From CAZNPW01 sp964575185 (GTDB lineage: Bacteria; Pseudomonadota; Alphaproteobacteria; Rhodobacterales; Rhodobacteraceae): a DNA stretch of 31,294 bases. Shown one piece after another: positions 23,389 to 30,459 of the stretch. The translations under genes and the position numbers were made by a program. The stretch is from assembly GCA_964575185.1 (NCBI GenBank), contig CAZNPW010000034.1:1-31294 (forward strand), given 5' to 3'. The notes under the pieces were generated by a model. The model saw nothing but the letters and a program-made list of their open reading frames with translations. It did no database searches and was not told where the DNA came from. The stretch's first letter is position 1. Each line of letters starts with the position of its first letter.

Positions 23389-24216
23389 TCAGGCCCGCCT
23401 GCGCTCGGCCTCGGCGAAGGCGGGGCGGGTCGTCGGTGCGCCGAAGGCGTAGCCCTGCAGGCAATCGAGCCCGACGCGGCGCAGCGCCTCGGCCTCGGCG
23501 GCGGTTTCGACCATCTCGGCCACGGTCAGCATGTGGAAGTGGCGGCCGATCCCGACCATCGCCTGCACCAGCGCGCGGTTGTCGGCGCTGGCCTCGATCC
23601 CGCGGGTGAACATGCCGTCGATCTTCAGGATGTCGAAGGCGAAGTCGCGGAAGTAGCGCAGGCAGGTCTGGCCCGCGCCGAAGTCGTCGAGCGCGAAGCT
23701 GATACCCTTGGCCTGCAGGCGCGACATGAAGGCCACGACGAGTTCGGGCACCAGCATCGCGCTTTGTTCGGTGATCTCGAGGATCAGTCGTTCGGCGATC
23801 GTCGGGCCCTGCGACAGGCCGCGCTTCAGCGCCTCCATCCAGGGCGGGTAGCCGACCGACCGGGCCGACATGTTGACCGAGATGCGGATGTCGGGGAACC
23901 GGGCAAGCGCCTGCAGGCCCATGCGCAGCGCGGCCACGTCGATCTCGCGCCCGATGGCGTGGCTTTCGACGGCGGGCATGAAGGATTTCGCCGGGATCGG
24001 GCGGCCCGAGGGGTCCATCACCCGCATCAGCCCTTCGTAGAACCCGACGCGCCCCGGGTCGCGGGCCATCACCACCGGCTGCCAGGCGAGCGCGAGCCGC
24101 CGGTCGCGCAGCGCCTGCGTCACCATCGCCAGCACCTCACGGTCATTCGCCTCGATCGCGGCACCCAGCGGGCTGGCCTCCGCGTCCAGCGGGTCGATCT
24201 GCGGCTTGCGCGACAT
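23389..24216 (-). CDS. EAL-domain protein, probable cyclic-di-GMP phosphodiesterase
   Basis: 275 residues, a stand-alone EAL domain (about 35-270) behind a short N-terminal helix, with no visible sensor domain or membrane segment. The signature reads YEGL instead of EAL, but the metal and substrate ligands remain: Glu61, Asn115 (SVNMSA), Glu147 (LEITE), Asp177-Asp178 (LDDFGAG), Lys198 (LKID), Glu234 (AEMVE) and Gln254 (LQGYAFG). The loop 6 and catalytic residues therefore look intact, and hydrolysis of cyclic-di-GMP to pGpG is plausible. It lies downstream of the TlpA-like gene on the same strand (95-base gap). Regulation must come from partners or expression. Confidence 0.9.
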   Translation of the reverse strand: MSRKPQIDPLDAEASPLGAAIEANDREVLAMVTQALRDRRLALAWQPVVMARDPGRVGFYEGLMRVMDPSGRPIPAKSFMPAVESHAIGREIDVAALRMGLQALARFPDIRISVNMSARSVGYPPWMEALKRGLSQGPTIAERLILEITEQSAMLVPELVVAFMSRLQAKGISFALDDFGAGQTCLRYFRDFAFDILKIDGMFTRGIEASADNRALVQAMVGIGRHFHMLTVAEMVETAAEAEALRRVGLDCLQGYAFGAPTTRPAFAEAERRRA

Positions 24217-24311
24217 CTGGCGATTCCCTTCACCTGCCTTCCGGTGCCAAGATGTCGCCCGATCCCTGAACAGGCGGTGAACGGATCAAATGCAAACTAT
24301 CGGACGCGGCC

Positions 24312-24851
24312 TCAGTCCCCCAGCAGCGCCTGCAGGACCGCGCGCGCGTCCTCGCCGGCCCAGTCGGCGTCGCCGATCAGGCGGCCGACCTCCTGCCCCT
24401 CGGGGTTCAGGATCACCGTCACGGGCAGGCCCATGACCCCCATGGTCCGCGCGAGCTCGCCCCGCGGGTCGCGCAGGATCGGCAGGTTGGCGATCCCCGC
24501 CTCGGCGTAGAAGCGTTCGATCCCGGGCAGCGGGTTGCGTCCCGTCGCGACCGGCAGCACGGCGATGCCGGGCATCGCGGCCTGCAGCCGGTCGAACGTC
24601 GGCATCTCGTAGCGGCAGGGCGCGCACCAGGTGGCCCAGAAGTTCAGCACCACCCACCGGCCCCGCCAGTCGCCCAGGCTGCGCACCCCGTCGTCGGGGT
24701 CGAGGAGCGCGATGTCGGGCAGCGCGACGGGATCCGCGAAGACGAGCTTCTTCATGTCGCCCGCGCGCAGCGCATCCGCCGCGGCGACATCGGCGGCGGC
24801 CGCGTTTGCACCGAACATCAGGGCCGTATACAGCACGACGTGTTTCAGCAT
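24312..24851 (-). CDS. TlpA-like thiol:disulfide interchange protein
   Basis: Exported thioredoxin-fold protein, 179 residues. A signal peptide or N-terminal anchor (MLKHVVLYTALMFGANAAAA) is followed by the AhpC/TSA-TlpA fold with the active site WATWCAPCR (Cys76, Cys79) and the cis-Pro loop MGLPVTVILNPEG. It probably reduces or transfers disulfides in the periplasm, for instance in cytochrome c maturation or oxidase CuA assembly. The start at 24851 is preferred to ATGs at 24869 and 24875 because the hydrophobic stretch then begins at once, and because those two overlap the argH start region. Divergent from argH with 22 bases between starts. Confidence 0.88.
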   Translation of the reverse strand: MLKHVVLYTALMFGANAAAADVAAADALRAGDMKKLVFADPVALPDIALLDPDDGVRSLGDWRGRWVVLNFWATWCAPCRYEMPTFDRLQAAMPGIAVLPVATGRNPLPGIERFYAEAGIANLPILRDPRGELARTMGVMGLPVTVILNPEGQEVGRLIGDADWAGEDARAVLQALLGD

Positions 24852-24873
24852 TCCGACCCCGCGAGGCATTCCC

Positions 24874-26262
24874 ATGACCGACGGCACCAACGCGATGTGG
24901 GGCGGCCGCTTCGCCGCGGGGCCGGATGCGATCATGCAGGCGATCAACGCCTCGATCGCCTTCGACCGGCGGCTTGCGGCCCAGGACATCGCGGGGTCCC
25001 GCGCCCATGCGGCGATGCTCGCCGCGCAGGGCATCATCACCGATAGCGACGCGGCGGCGATCGCGGAAGGGCTGCTCACCGTCTTGTCAGAGATCGAGGC
25101 GGGGGTGTTTCCCTTCCGCACCGACCTGGAGGACATCCACATGAACGTCGAGGCGCGGCTGAAGGAGCTGATCGGCGCGCCCGCCGGCCGCCTGCACACC
25201 GCGCGGTCGCGCAACGACCAGGTCGCGGTCGACTTCCGGCTGTGGGTGCGCGACCAGTGCGATCAGGCGGACGCAGGGCTGACAGCGCTGATGCGGGCGC
25301 TGGTGGCGCAGGCCGAGGCGGGCGCGGACTGGGTGATGCCGGGCTTCACCCATCTTCAGGTCGCCCAGCCGGTGACCTGGGGCCACCACATGCTGGCCTA
25401 TGTCGAGATGCTGTCGCGCGACCGCGGCCGCTTCGCCGACGCCCGCGCGCGGATGAACGAATGCCCGCTGGGGGCGGCGGCGCTGGCCGGGACGGGGTTT
25501 CCGATCGACCGGGACATGACCGCCGCGGCGCTGGGCTTCGACCGGCCGACGGCCAACTCGCTCGACAGCGTCAGCGACCGCGACTTCGCGCTGGAGTATC
25601 TGGCGGCGGCGGCGATCTGCGCCACGCACCTGTCGCGGCTCGCCGAGGAGCTGGTGATCTGGTCGACCGCGCAGTTCCGCTTCGTCACGCTGAGCGACCG
25701 CTGGACGACGGGGTCGAGCATCATGCCGCAGAAGAAGAACCCCGACGCGGCGGAGCTGCTGCGGGCCAAGGTCGGGCGGATCCTCGGCGCGGCCGTCGCG
25801 CTGTTCACGGTGATGAAGGGCCTGCCGCTGACCTATTCCAAGGACATGCAGGAGGACAAGGAGCAGGTCTTCGACGCCGCCGACACGCTGGCGCTCGCGC
25901 TCGCGGCGATGACCGGGATGGTCGCCGACATGGTGCCCGACCGCGACCGGCTTGCGGCGGCGGCGGCGGCGGGGTTCTCCACGGCGACCGACCTCGCCGA
26001 CTGGCTGGTGCGGGCGCTGGGGCTCCCCTTCCGCGAGGCGCACCATGTGACCGGCATGCTGGTCGCGGTGGCCGAGGACCGCGGCTGCGACCTGCCCGAC
26101 CTGCCGCTGGCCGACATGCAGGCGGTGCACGCAGGGATCACCGCCGAGGTCTTCGGCGTGCTGGGGGTGGAAAACAGCGTCAACAGCCGGCAGAGCCACG
26201 GCGGCACGGCCCCGGCGCGGGTGCGCGCGCAGGTGGCGCGCTGGCAGGCGGCGCTGGGGTGA
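24874..26262 (+). CDS. argH: Argininosuccinate lyase
   Basis: Last enzyme of arginine synthesis: splits argininosuccinate to arginine and fumarate. 462 residues, the normal length. The N terminus is MWGGRFAAGPDAIMQAINAS. TARSRNDQVAVDFRLW carries conserved substrate-binding residues, GFTHLQVAQPVTWGHH has the catalytic His, and the flexible signature loop SSIMPQKKNPDAAEL contains the catalytic Ser. It also has LPLTYSKDMQEDKEQVFDA. The ATG at 24874 is preceded by GAGG. It is divergent from a TlpA-like gene and followed, after a 157-base gap with a large inverted repeat, by a tiny lipoprotein gene. Confidence 0.97.
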   Translation: MTDGTNAMWGGRFAAGPDAIMQAINASIAFDRRLAAQDIAGSRAHAAMLAAQGIITDSDAAAIAEGLLTVLSEIEAGVFPFRTDLEDIHMNVEARLKELIGAPAGRLHTARSRNDQVAVDFRLWVRDQCDQADAGLTALMRALVAQAEAGADWVMPGFTHLQVAQPVTWGHHMLAYVEMLSRDRGRFADARARMNECPLGAAALAGTGFPIDRDMTAAALGFDRPTANSLDSVSDRDFALEYLAAAAICATHLSRLAEELVIWSTAQFRFVTLSDRWTTGSSIMPQKKNPDAAELLRAKVGRILGAAVALFTVMKGLPLTYSKDMQEDKEQVFDAADTLALALAAMTGMVADMVPDRDRLAAAAAAGFSTATDLADWLVRALGLPFREAHHVTGMLVAVAEDRGCDLPDLPLADMQAVHAGITAEVFGVLGVENSVNSRQSHGGTAPARVRAQVARWQAALG

Positions 26263-26278
26263 CGCGGCGGGCGGGGCG

Positions 26279-26404
26279 CAGGGCACGTCCCCGGGGCGGG
26301 CGGCCCTGAACGCAGCGCCGATCGCCGCTGCATGCCACCTTCGGCCGATTGATGCAGGCGGATCGGCGCTGGACAGGGGGCCGTCCCCCCGGCACTGTGC
26401 CCTG
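26279..26404. repeat. 126-base nested imperfect inverted repeat between argH and the small lipoprotein gene
   Basis: Left arm 26279-26333 and right arm 26352-26404 are near reverse complements around an 18-base loop. Perfect blocks are CAGGGCAC (26279-26286) with GTGCCCTG (26397-26404), and CAGCGCCGATC (26313-26323) with GATCGGCGCTG (26361-26371). The apex TGCAT (26329-26333) pairs with ATGCA (26352-26356), and CCCTG with CAGGG pairs between them. It begins 16 bases after the argH stop and ends 15 bases before the next ATG. It could be a processed or attenuating RNA structure, or a MITE-like insertion; no flanking target duplication is visible. Confidence 0.7.
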
Positions 26405-26419
26405 GAAGCGGAGTTGCCC

Positions 26420-26551
26420 ATGCGCGTTGCACGATTGCTTGCCCTTCTGACGCTCGCCGCCTGCGGGGTCGACGGGCCGCCGCAGCCTCCCGGCACCGCG
26501 CCCGGCGTCAGCCTGTCGGGCGAGGTGCAGATGGGCGTCGTCAGGCAGTAG
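26420..26551 (+). CDS. Small lipoprotein downstream of argH
   Basis: A 43-residue ORF: MRVARLLALLTLAACGVDG, then a Pro-rich stretch, ending SGEVQMGVVRQ. The lipobox LAAC places the lipidated Cys at position 15, leaving a mature peptide of only 29 residues. GGAAGCGGAG lies just before the ATG. A tiny lipoprotein after argH (usually followed by lysA) is an arrangement I recall from Rhodobacteraceae, which supports that it is real. Here lysA does not follow; instead a cytochrome c gene comes in on the other strand. Function unknown. Confidence 0.78.
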   Translation: MRVARLLALLTLAACGVDGPPQPPGTAPGVSLSGEVQMGVVRQ

Positions 26552-26594
26552 GCCGGGCCCGCCGCCCCGCGACCGACAGGCCGCGCGCCCCCCG

Positions 26595-27131
26595 CTACGG
26601 CCCGGGCGCGGCGGCGGGCAGGCGGGCGTCGAAGGCGTCGTAGTCGGCGGCGGTCATGTCGGGCATGGCGGCCACGAAGGCCACCACGTCCCAGATTTCG
26701 GCGTCGGTCAGCGACGGCCCCCAGGCGGGCATGCCGGTGAAGCGGATGCCGTTCTTGGTGACCCAGAACAGCTCGGCCGGGTCCATGTCGTCGGCGTCCG
26801 GCCCGAAGGTCGGCGCCTGGGGGTTGAAGCCCACGGCCATGGCGTCGGGTTCGCGGCCCACGGGCGTGTGGCACATGGCGCACTGCGCGCGGAAGATGCG
26901 GAAGCCGCGGTCGATGTCGCCAGGCGGGCCGTCCGGCGGCACCGCCACGTCGCGCGCATGGAGGCCGATCGAGGCCTCGCGCGTGGTGACGAGGAGCCAG
27001 CGCAGCGGCGCCGAGTCGGCCACGGTGGCGCCGACGTTGAACGCGCCCGACAGGACGACGGCCAGCGCGGCGAGGGTACCCCCCACCACCAGGGCCCCGA
27101 CGACGATCAGGGCATGACGGACGAAGACCAT
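26595..27131 (-). CDS. Membrane-anchored monohaem cytochrome c
   Basis: 178 residues. One N-terminal uncleaved helix (about 6-32, HALIVVGALVVGGTLAALAVV) anchors a periplasmic class I cytochrome c domain (about 75-165). The haem site is CAMCH (Cys84, Cys87, His88), and the likely distal ligand is Met134 in FTGMPAWGP. The C-terminal LTDAEIWDVVAFVAAMPDM is the typical final helix of CBB3-type cytochrome c domains. AAGGGG precedes the ATG. It is the last gene of the operon, 12 bases after the large VKOR-like gene, so it probably takes or gives electrons to that membrane protein. The partner is inference. Confidence 0.92.
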   Translation of the reverse strand: MVFVRHALIVVGALVVGGTLAALAVVLSGAFNVGATVADSAPLRWLLVTTREASIGLHARDVAVPPDGPPGDIDRGFRIFRAQCAMCHTPVGREPDAMAVGFNPQAPTFGPDADDMDPAELFWVTKNGIRFTGMPAWGPSLTDAEIWDVVAFVAAMPDMTAADYDAFDARLPAAAPGP

Positions 27132-27143
27132 GGTTTCCCCTTT

Positions 27144-29183
27144 TCAGACGACGTAGATGTCCCAGCGGCCGTAGCTGTTGCGGATCGACCCGCGCGGGAT
27201 CGACAGCGCGATCAGGAGCAGGCCCGCCGCCACGCCCGCCCACTGCGCCAGCGCCGACCCGGCCCCGTCGAGCAGCCAGGGGGCCACCACCAGCCACAGG
27301 CCGAAGGCGATGTTGAGGAAGCGCGCGGCCCGCGCCACCTCGGCCAGGGCGATGATCGCCACCGTCACCACCAGGAGCCCGACGAGGTGGTCGCTGTTGG
27401 CCATCTGCCCCGAGCTGCCGAAGGTCATCCGGCTGAACGGCAGCCACACGCCGATGCCGATGGTCGCCAGCAGCGTCCAGGGCAGCGTCACGCCGCGCGC
27501 GGCCTGCGCCGCGATGCGGCCCGCGGGGGCCATGAAGCCCGGGGCGCGGTCGTCGCTGCCGCCCTCCATCGCGCCGCCGGTCCAGAAGGTGCGCCAGAAC
27601 GGCTTGCCCTGCCGGCGCGACCAGGCCAGGAACTGGCCCATCGCCACGAACTCGTCGAGCGAGAAGGGGATCATCAGCGCCATGCCCAGCGCGGTGATGA
27701 GGCACAGCGTGCACCAGGTGCCGATCACGATCGGCTGGGCGATGACGAAATAGATGCTGACGATGCCGAGCGGCAGGATCAGCAGCGCCAGCGCCAGCAC
27801 CATCCAGGGCATGGTGCGCCAGCGGTCCTTGCCGCCCATGAAGGTCATCACCAGCTCGAGCGCGTAGACCACCGTGCCGAGCCCCGCGTCGGCCACCGGC
27901 CAGGCCTTGGACATGTCCGAGGTGATGATCGTCTCGGTCCCGTTGAGCCCGCCCGTGCCGGGGAAGAACGGCTCCCACTGGCCGTCGACGTGGCCCATCT
28001 GGTAGGCCGCCATGTAGCGCGACAAAAGCAGGCCGAGGAGCGCCAGCGCGCCGATGGGCAGCCGCTGGACGAAGGTGGCGGGCGCGTAGCCCCAGCCGGG
28101 CGGGATGTCGGGCTTGCCCATCATCCCTTCCATGCTCATGCCCGGCATCATCGGGATCAGCACCGACAGCGCGATCACCATGAGGCCCACCAGCGTGCCG
28201 TTGGCATAGGCCTCGGGCAGCGGCGTCCAGAACAGGAGCGGCGCGAACAGGAGCCAGCCGCCCACCACGGCGTTGGCCCATTGCGCCCAGGGGAAGCGGC
28301 GCCGGGCGTCGGCGGACAACAGCGAGAAGATCACCACCAGGACGCCGCTGGCGATGTCGCTTGCGGTCATCAGCATGGCGCGGTGCGCGAAGGGCGACAG
28401 GCCGCGGTCGGCCATCACCAGAAGCTGGTTGGCGTCGGGGGCGAAGACGCTGAGGTAGCCGAGCGTGGCGGGCGACAGGATCAGCCAGAAGCCCAGCATG
28501 GCCGCGACCCAGTGCGGCCAGAGCATGGCGCGGTGCATGTCGCCCACCATGTCGCCCATGTCGCCCGGGCTGCCCGCGGCGCCGTGGCGCATGCCGGGCA
28601 TCGCGTGGCCGGGCATGGCGTGGCCGGCATGGCCCGCGTGGCCGCCGGCCATCCCCGCCATCGCGGGGGGCGCGGCGGCGGGCGCCTCGCCGCGGGGCGG
28701 CGGCACCTCGGCGCGCGGGCCCGCGACCACCAGGTTCATGCCGCACTTCGGGCACTTGCCGGGCGCGTCCTGCCGCACCTCGGGGTGCATGGTGCAGGTC
28801 CAGACGATGCCGTCGTCGGCCGAGGGCCCGGTCGCCGCCGACGCCGCGGCGGGCGCGGGGGCGGTGGGGGCGGCTGCCGCAGGCTCCAGCGTCATGCCGC
28901 ACTTCGGGCAGCTGCCCGGCCCCGGCTGGCGGACCTCGGGGTGCATCGGGCAGGTCCAGACGGTCGCGTCGGCGGACGAGGGTCCGGTCGCGGAGGACGT
29001 GGCCGGGGCGGGCGCGGCGGAGGCCGGGGGCGTCTCGGGCTCCAGCGTCATGCCGCATTTCGGGCAGCTTCCCGGCCCCGGCTGGCGGACCTCGGGGTGC
29101 ATCGGGCAGGTCCAGACCGTCCCTGCCGGGGAGCCCGGGCCTGCGGTGCCGCCGCTGCCGTGCCCGTCGTGGTTCATGCTCAT
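27144..29183 (-). CDS. Three heavy-metal-binding domains fused to a VKOR-like / SPW-repeat membrane protein
   Basis: 679 residues. The N-terminal third has three zinc-ribbon-like heavy-metal-binding domains (HMBD, as found at the ends of some Cu efflux proteins) with WTC-x-MHPEVRQ and C-PKCGM: Cys26/40/43, Cys78/92/95, Cys130/144/147. They repeat exactly every 52 residues. A Met/His-rich linker follows (about 174-220, repeated MAG/GHA/MPG units), a likely Cu-binding tract. The membrane part starts near 222. It has SPW-like segments (WVAAMLGFWLILSPATLGY, and LNIAFGLWLVVAPWLLDG near 623-640) around a VKOR-like core with a CxxC pair (Cys491, Cys494 in GTWCTLC). The ATG at 29183 is preceded by GGAGGAGG and overlaps the epimerase stop (ATGA); a start at 29228 would add 15 residues antiparallel to nothing conserved. 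The role, perhaps metal-linked disulfide or quinone redox chemistry, is inference. Confidence 0.85.
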   Translation of the reverse strand: MSMNHDGHGSGGTAGPGSPAGTVWTCPMHPEVRQPGPGSCPKCGMTLEPETPPASAAPAPATSSATGPSSADATVWTCPMHPEVRQPGPGSCPKCGMTLEPAAAAPTAPAPAAASAATGPSADDGIVWTCTMHPEVRQDAPGKCPKCGMNLVVAGPRAEVPPPRGEAPAAAPPAMAGMAGGHAGHAGHAMPGHAMPGMRHGAAGSPGDMGDMVGDMHRAMLWPHWVAAMLGFWLILSPATLGYLSVFAPDANQLLVMADRGLSPFAHRAMLMTASDIASGVLVVIFSLLSADARRRFPWAQWANAVVGGWLLFAPLLFWTPLPEAYANGTLVGLMVIALSVLIPMMPGMSMEGMMGKPDIPPGWGYAPATFVQRLPIGALALLGLLLSRYMAAYQMGHVDGQWEPFFPGTGGLNGTETIITSDMSKAWPVADAGLGTVVYALELVMTFMGGKDRWRTMPWMVLALALLILPLGIVSIYFVIAQPIVIGTWCTLCLITALGMALMIPFSLDEFVAMGQFLAWSRRQGKPFWRTFWTGGAMEGGSDDRAPGFMAPAGRIAAQAARGVTLPWTLLATIGIGVWLPFSRMTFGSSGQMANSDHLVGLLVVTVAIIALAEVARAARFLNIAFGLWLVVAPWLLDGAGSALAQWAGVAAGLLLIALSIPRGSIRNSYGRWDIYVV
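28728..29117 (-). repeat. Three 156-base tandem units encoding the heavy-metal-binding domains
   Basis: HMBD cores lie at 29040-29117, 28884-28961 and 28728-28805, spaced by exactly 156 bases each. The first two differ at only about 3 of 80 bases, including silent positions, so that duplication looks recent. The third is clearly diverged (for example QDAPGK for QPGPGS). The Ala/Pro linkers between them are also similar. Confidence 0.85.
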
Positions 29184-30283
29184 CGCCCAGCCTCCTCCGC
29201 CTCGTCCTCGGCCCGGACCAGCATCCATTCCGCCGGCTCCAGGTCGTTCTCACGGTAGAACGCCAGAGCGTCCGCTTTCAGCGCAGCGACCATCAGCGGG
29301 ATCGTCCGGCGCAGCGAACGGCGCGGCTCCCACCCCAGGAGCGCGCGCGCCCGCGCGATGTCGAGCGCGTAGTGGTCGCCTGCCCGCTCGATCATCCAGG
29401 GCTTGATGAACGGGTCCTGCCCGAGCAGCCGGTCCTCGACCCAGGCGCCGAGCTTGGCGATCGGGCCGGGGACGCTGATGAGCTCGAAGGATTCGTCGTG
29501 GATCTGCCGGGCGAAGCTGTGCTGGAGCTCGTCGTAGCTCGGCGTCTCGGGCTCGCCGATCAGGATCGCCACCTCGGGCGGCAGCACGGCGCGGCGCTCC
29601 ACGCTGCGCACCACCGCGTCGACCACGTCGTCGAGGTGGACGTAGGCCGTCCCGTGCGAGGGCGAACCCGAGTAGAGGCGCGATTCGAGCTGGCGTTCGT
29701 AGATCCGCTGCATCTGGTGGGCGAGCGGCGGCGAGTGGCAGCCGTCGTCGTAGACCCCGGCGAAGCGCAGCATCACGGCCGGCACCTCGCCGCGTTCCTC
29801 GCGGATCAGGGCCTCGGTGCGGACCTTGGACTCGGGGTAGACCCAGGTCGGCCCGATGGGCGAATCCTCGGTGATGAGCTGGCCGAGTTCGCCGGGCGCG
29901 TGCACCAGCATCGTGCTGGAGAAGGCGAACTGCTGCACCGCGAAGCGGTCGCGCAGGCCCGCCAGGAGCCTGCGGGTGCCGCCGACCGTGATCTCGTCGT
30001 AGCGCGGATCGGGACGGTCGTCGAAGCTGTAGAAGGCCGCGAGGTGGATCACCGAGGCGACGCGGTCGCCGTGGTGGGCGCGCAGCACGTCGAGGCCTTC
30101 GGCCACGCTTGCGTCCTGCGCCATGTCCACGGGGATGCGGGTGCAGCCCTCGGGCGGATCCTCGGGGGCCTTGCGGTCGAAGCCCACGACGTTGTCGTGG
30201 GTCCGGCGCAGCGCGGCCATCACGGCCGAGCCGATGCGCCCGTTCGAGCCCGTGACGAGGATGATGTCGTCCTTGAAGGTCAT
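29180..30283 (-). CDS. NAD-dependent epimerase/dehydratase (extended SDR)
   Basis: 367 residues. The Rossmann motif VTGSNGRIGSAV (10-21) is of the extended SDR form TGxxGxxG. Asp36 after the second strand (VVGFDRK) favours NAD(H) over NADP(H). The catalytic pair is Tyr149 and Lys153 (VYPESK) with Ser/Thr in FSSTMLVHAP (121-130). The C-terminal half is the variable substrate domain (AYVHLDDVVDAVVRSVERR, ARALLGWEPRRSL). The start at 30283 has GGAG upstream. The stop overlaps the start of the HMBD-VKOR gene (ATGA), giving tight coupling, so it is part of that operon and not a sugar-nucleotide locus; no glycosyl genes are near. Substrate unknown. Confidence 0.92.
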   Translation of the reverse strand: MTFKDDIILVTGSNGRIGSAVMAALRRTHDNVVGFDRKAPEDPPEGCTRIPVDMAQDASVAEGLDVLRAHHGDRVASVIHLAAFYSFDDRPDPRYDEITVGGTRRLLAGLRDRFAVQQFAFSSTMLVHAPGELGQLITEDSPIGPTWVYPESKVRTEALIREERGEVPAVMLRFAGVYDDGCHSPPLAHQMQRIYERQLESRLYSGSPSHGTAYVHLDDVVDAVVRSVERRAVLPPEVAILIGEPETPSYDELQHSFARQIHDESFELISVPGPIAKLGAWVEDRLLGQDPFIKPWMIERAGDHYALDIARARALLGWEPRRSLRRTIPLMVAALKADALAFYRENDLEPAEWMLVRAEDEAEEAGR

Positions 30284-30459
30284 GCGGCGACTCCGGGTGG
30301 CAGGCGGCCATGCTGCCCGAAAGCGACGCCGGTGACCAGCGACGGCTGGGGGGCGTCGGCCTGCGCTGACGACGCAGGGGGCGCGGCGGTCCCCCCATGT
30401 TCCACCGCCGCGCGGGGCTGCGGTGCCGGTCGTCGTGCCGGGCGGAGTGCCAGCCGCAT
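30280..30459 (-). CDS. Possible small leader ORF ahead of the epimerase operon
   Basis: A 59-residue frame (MRLALRPARRPAPQPRAAVE to GRLPPGVAA) with GGAAGGA 10 bases before the ATG. Its stop overlaps the epimerase ATG as ATGA. The composition is Arg/Pro/Ala-rich with no domain I recognise, so it may be a chance frame in GC-rich DNA. The ribosome-binding site and the coupled stop are the only support. Confidence 0.3.
   Translation of the reverse strand: MRLALRPARRPAPQPRAAVEHGGTAAPPASSAQADAPQPSLVTGVAFGQHGRLPPGVAA

Noticed and set aside
25087..29253. 1388-codon open frame on the minus strand
   Set aside because: It runs out of frame through the cytochrome c and VKOR-like genes and antisense to argH, with Arg/Pro/Ala-rich unconserved sequence. 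Long chance frames are expected at this GC content.
26868..29258. 796-codon plus-strand frame
   Set aside because: Antisense to the HMBD-VKOR gene and full of His/Arg/Gly/Asp low-complexity; it is the complement of well-supported coding sequence.
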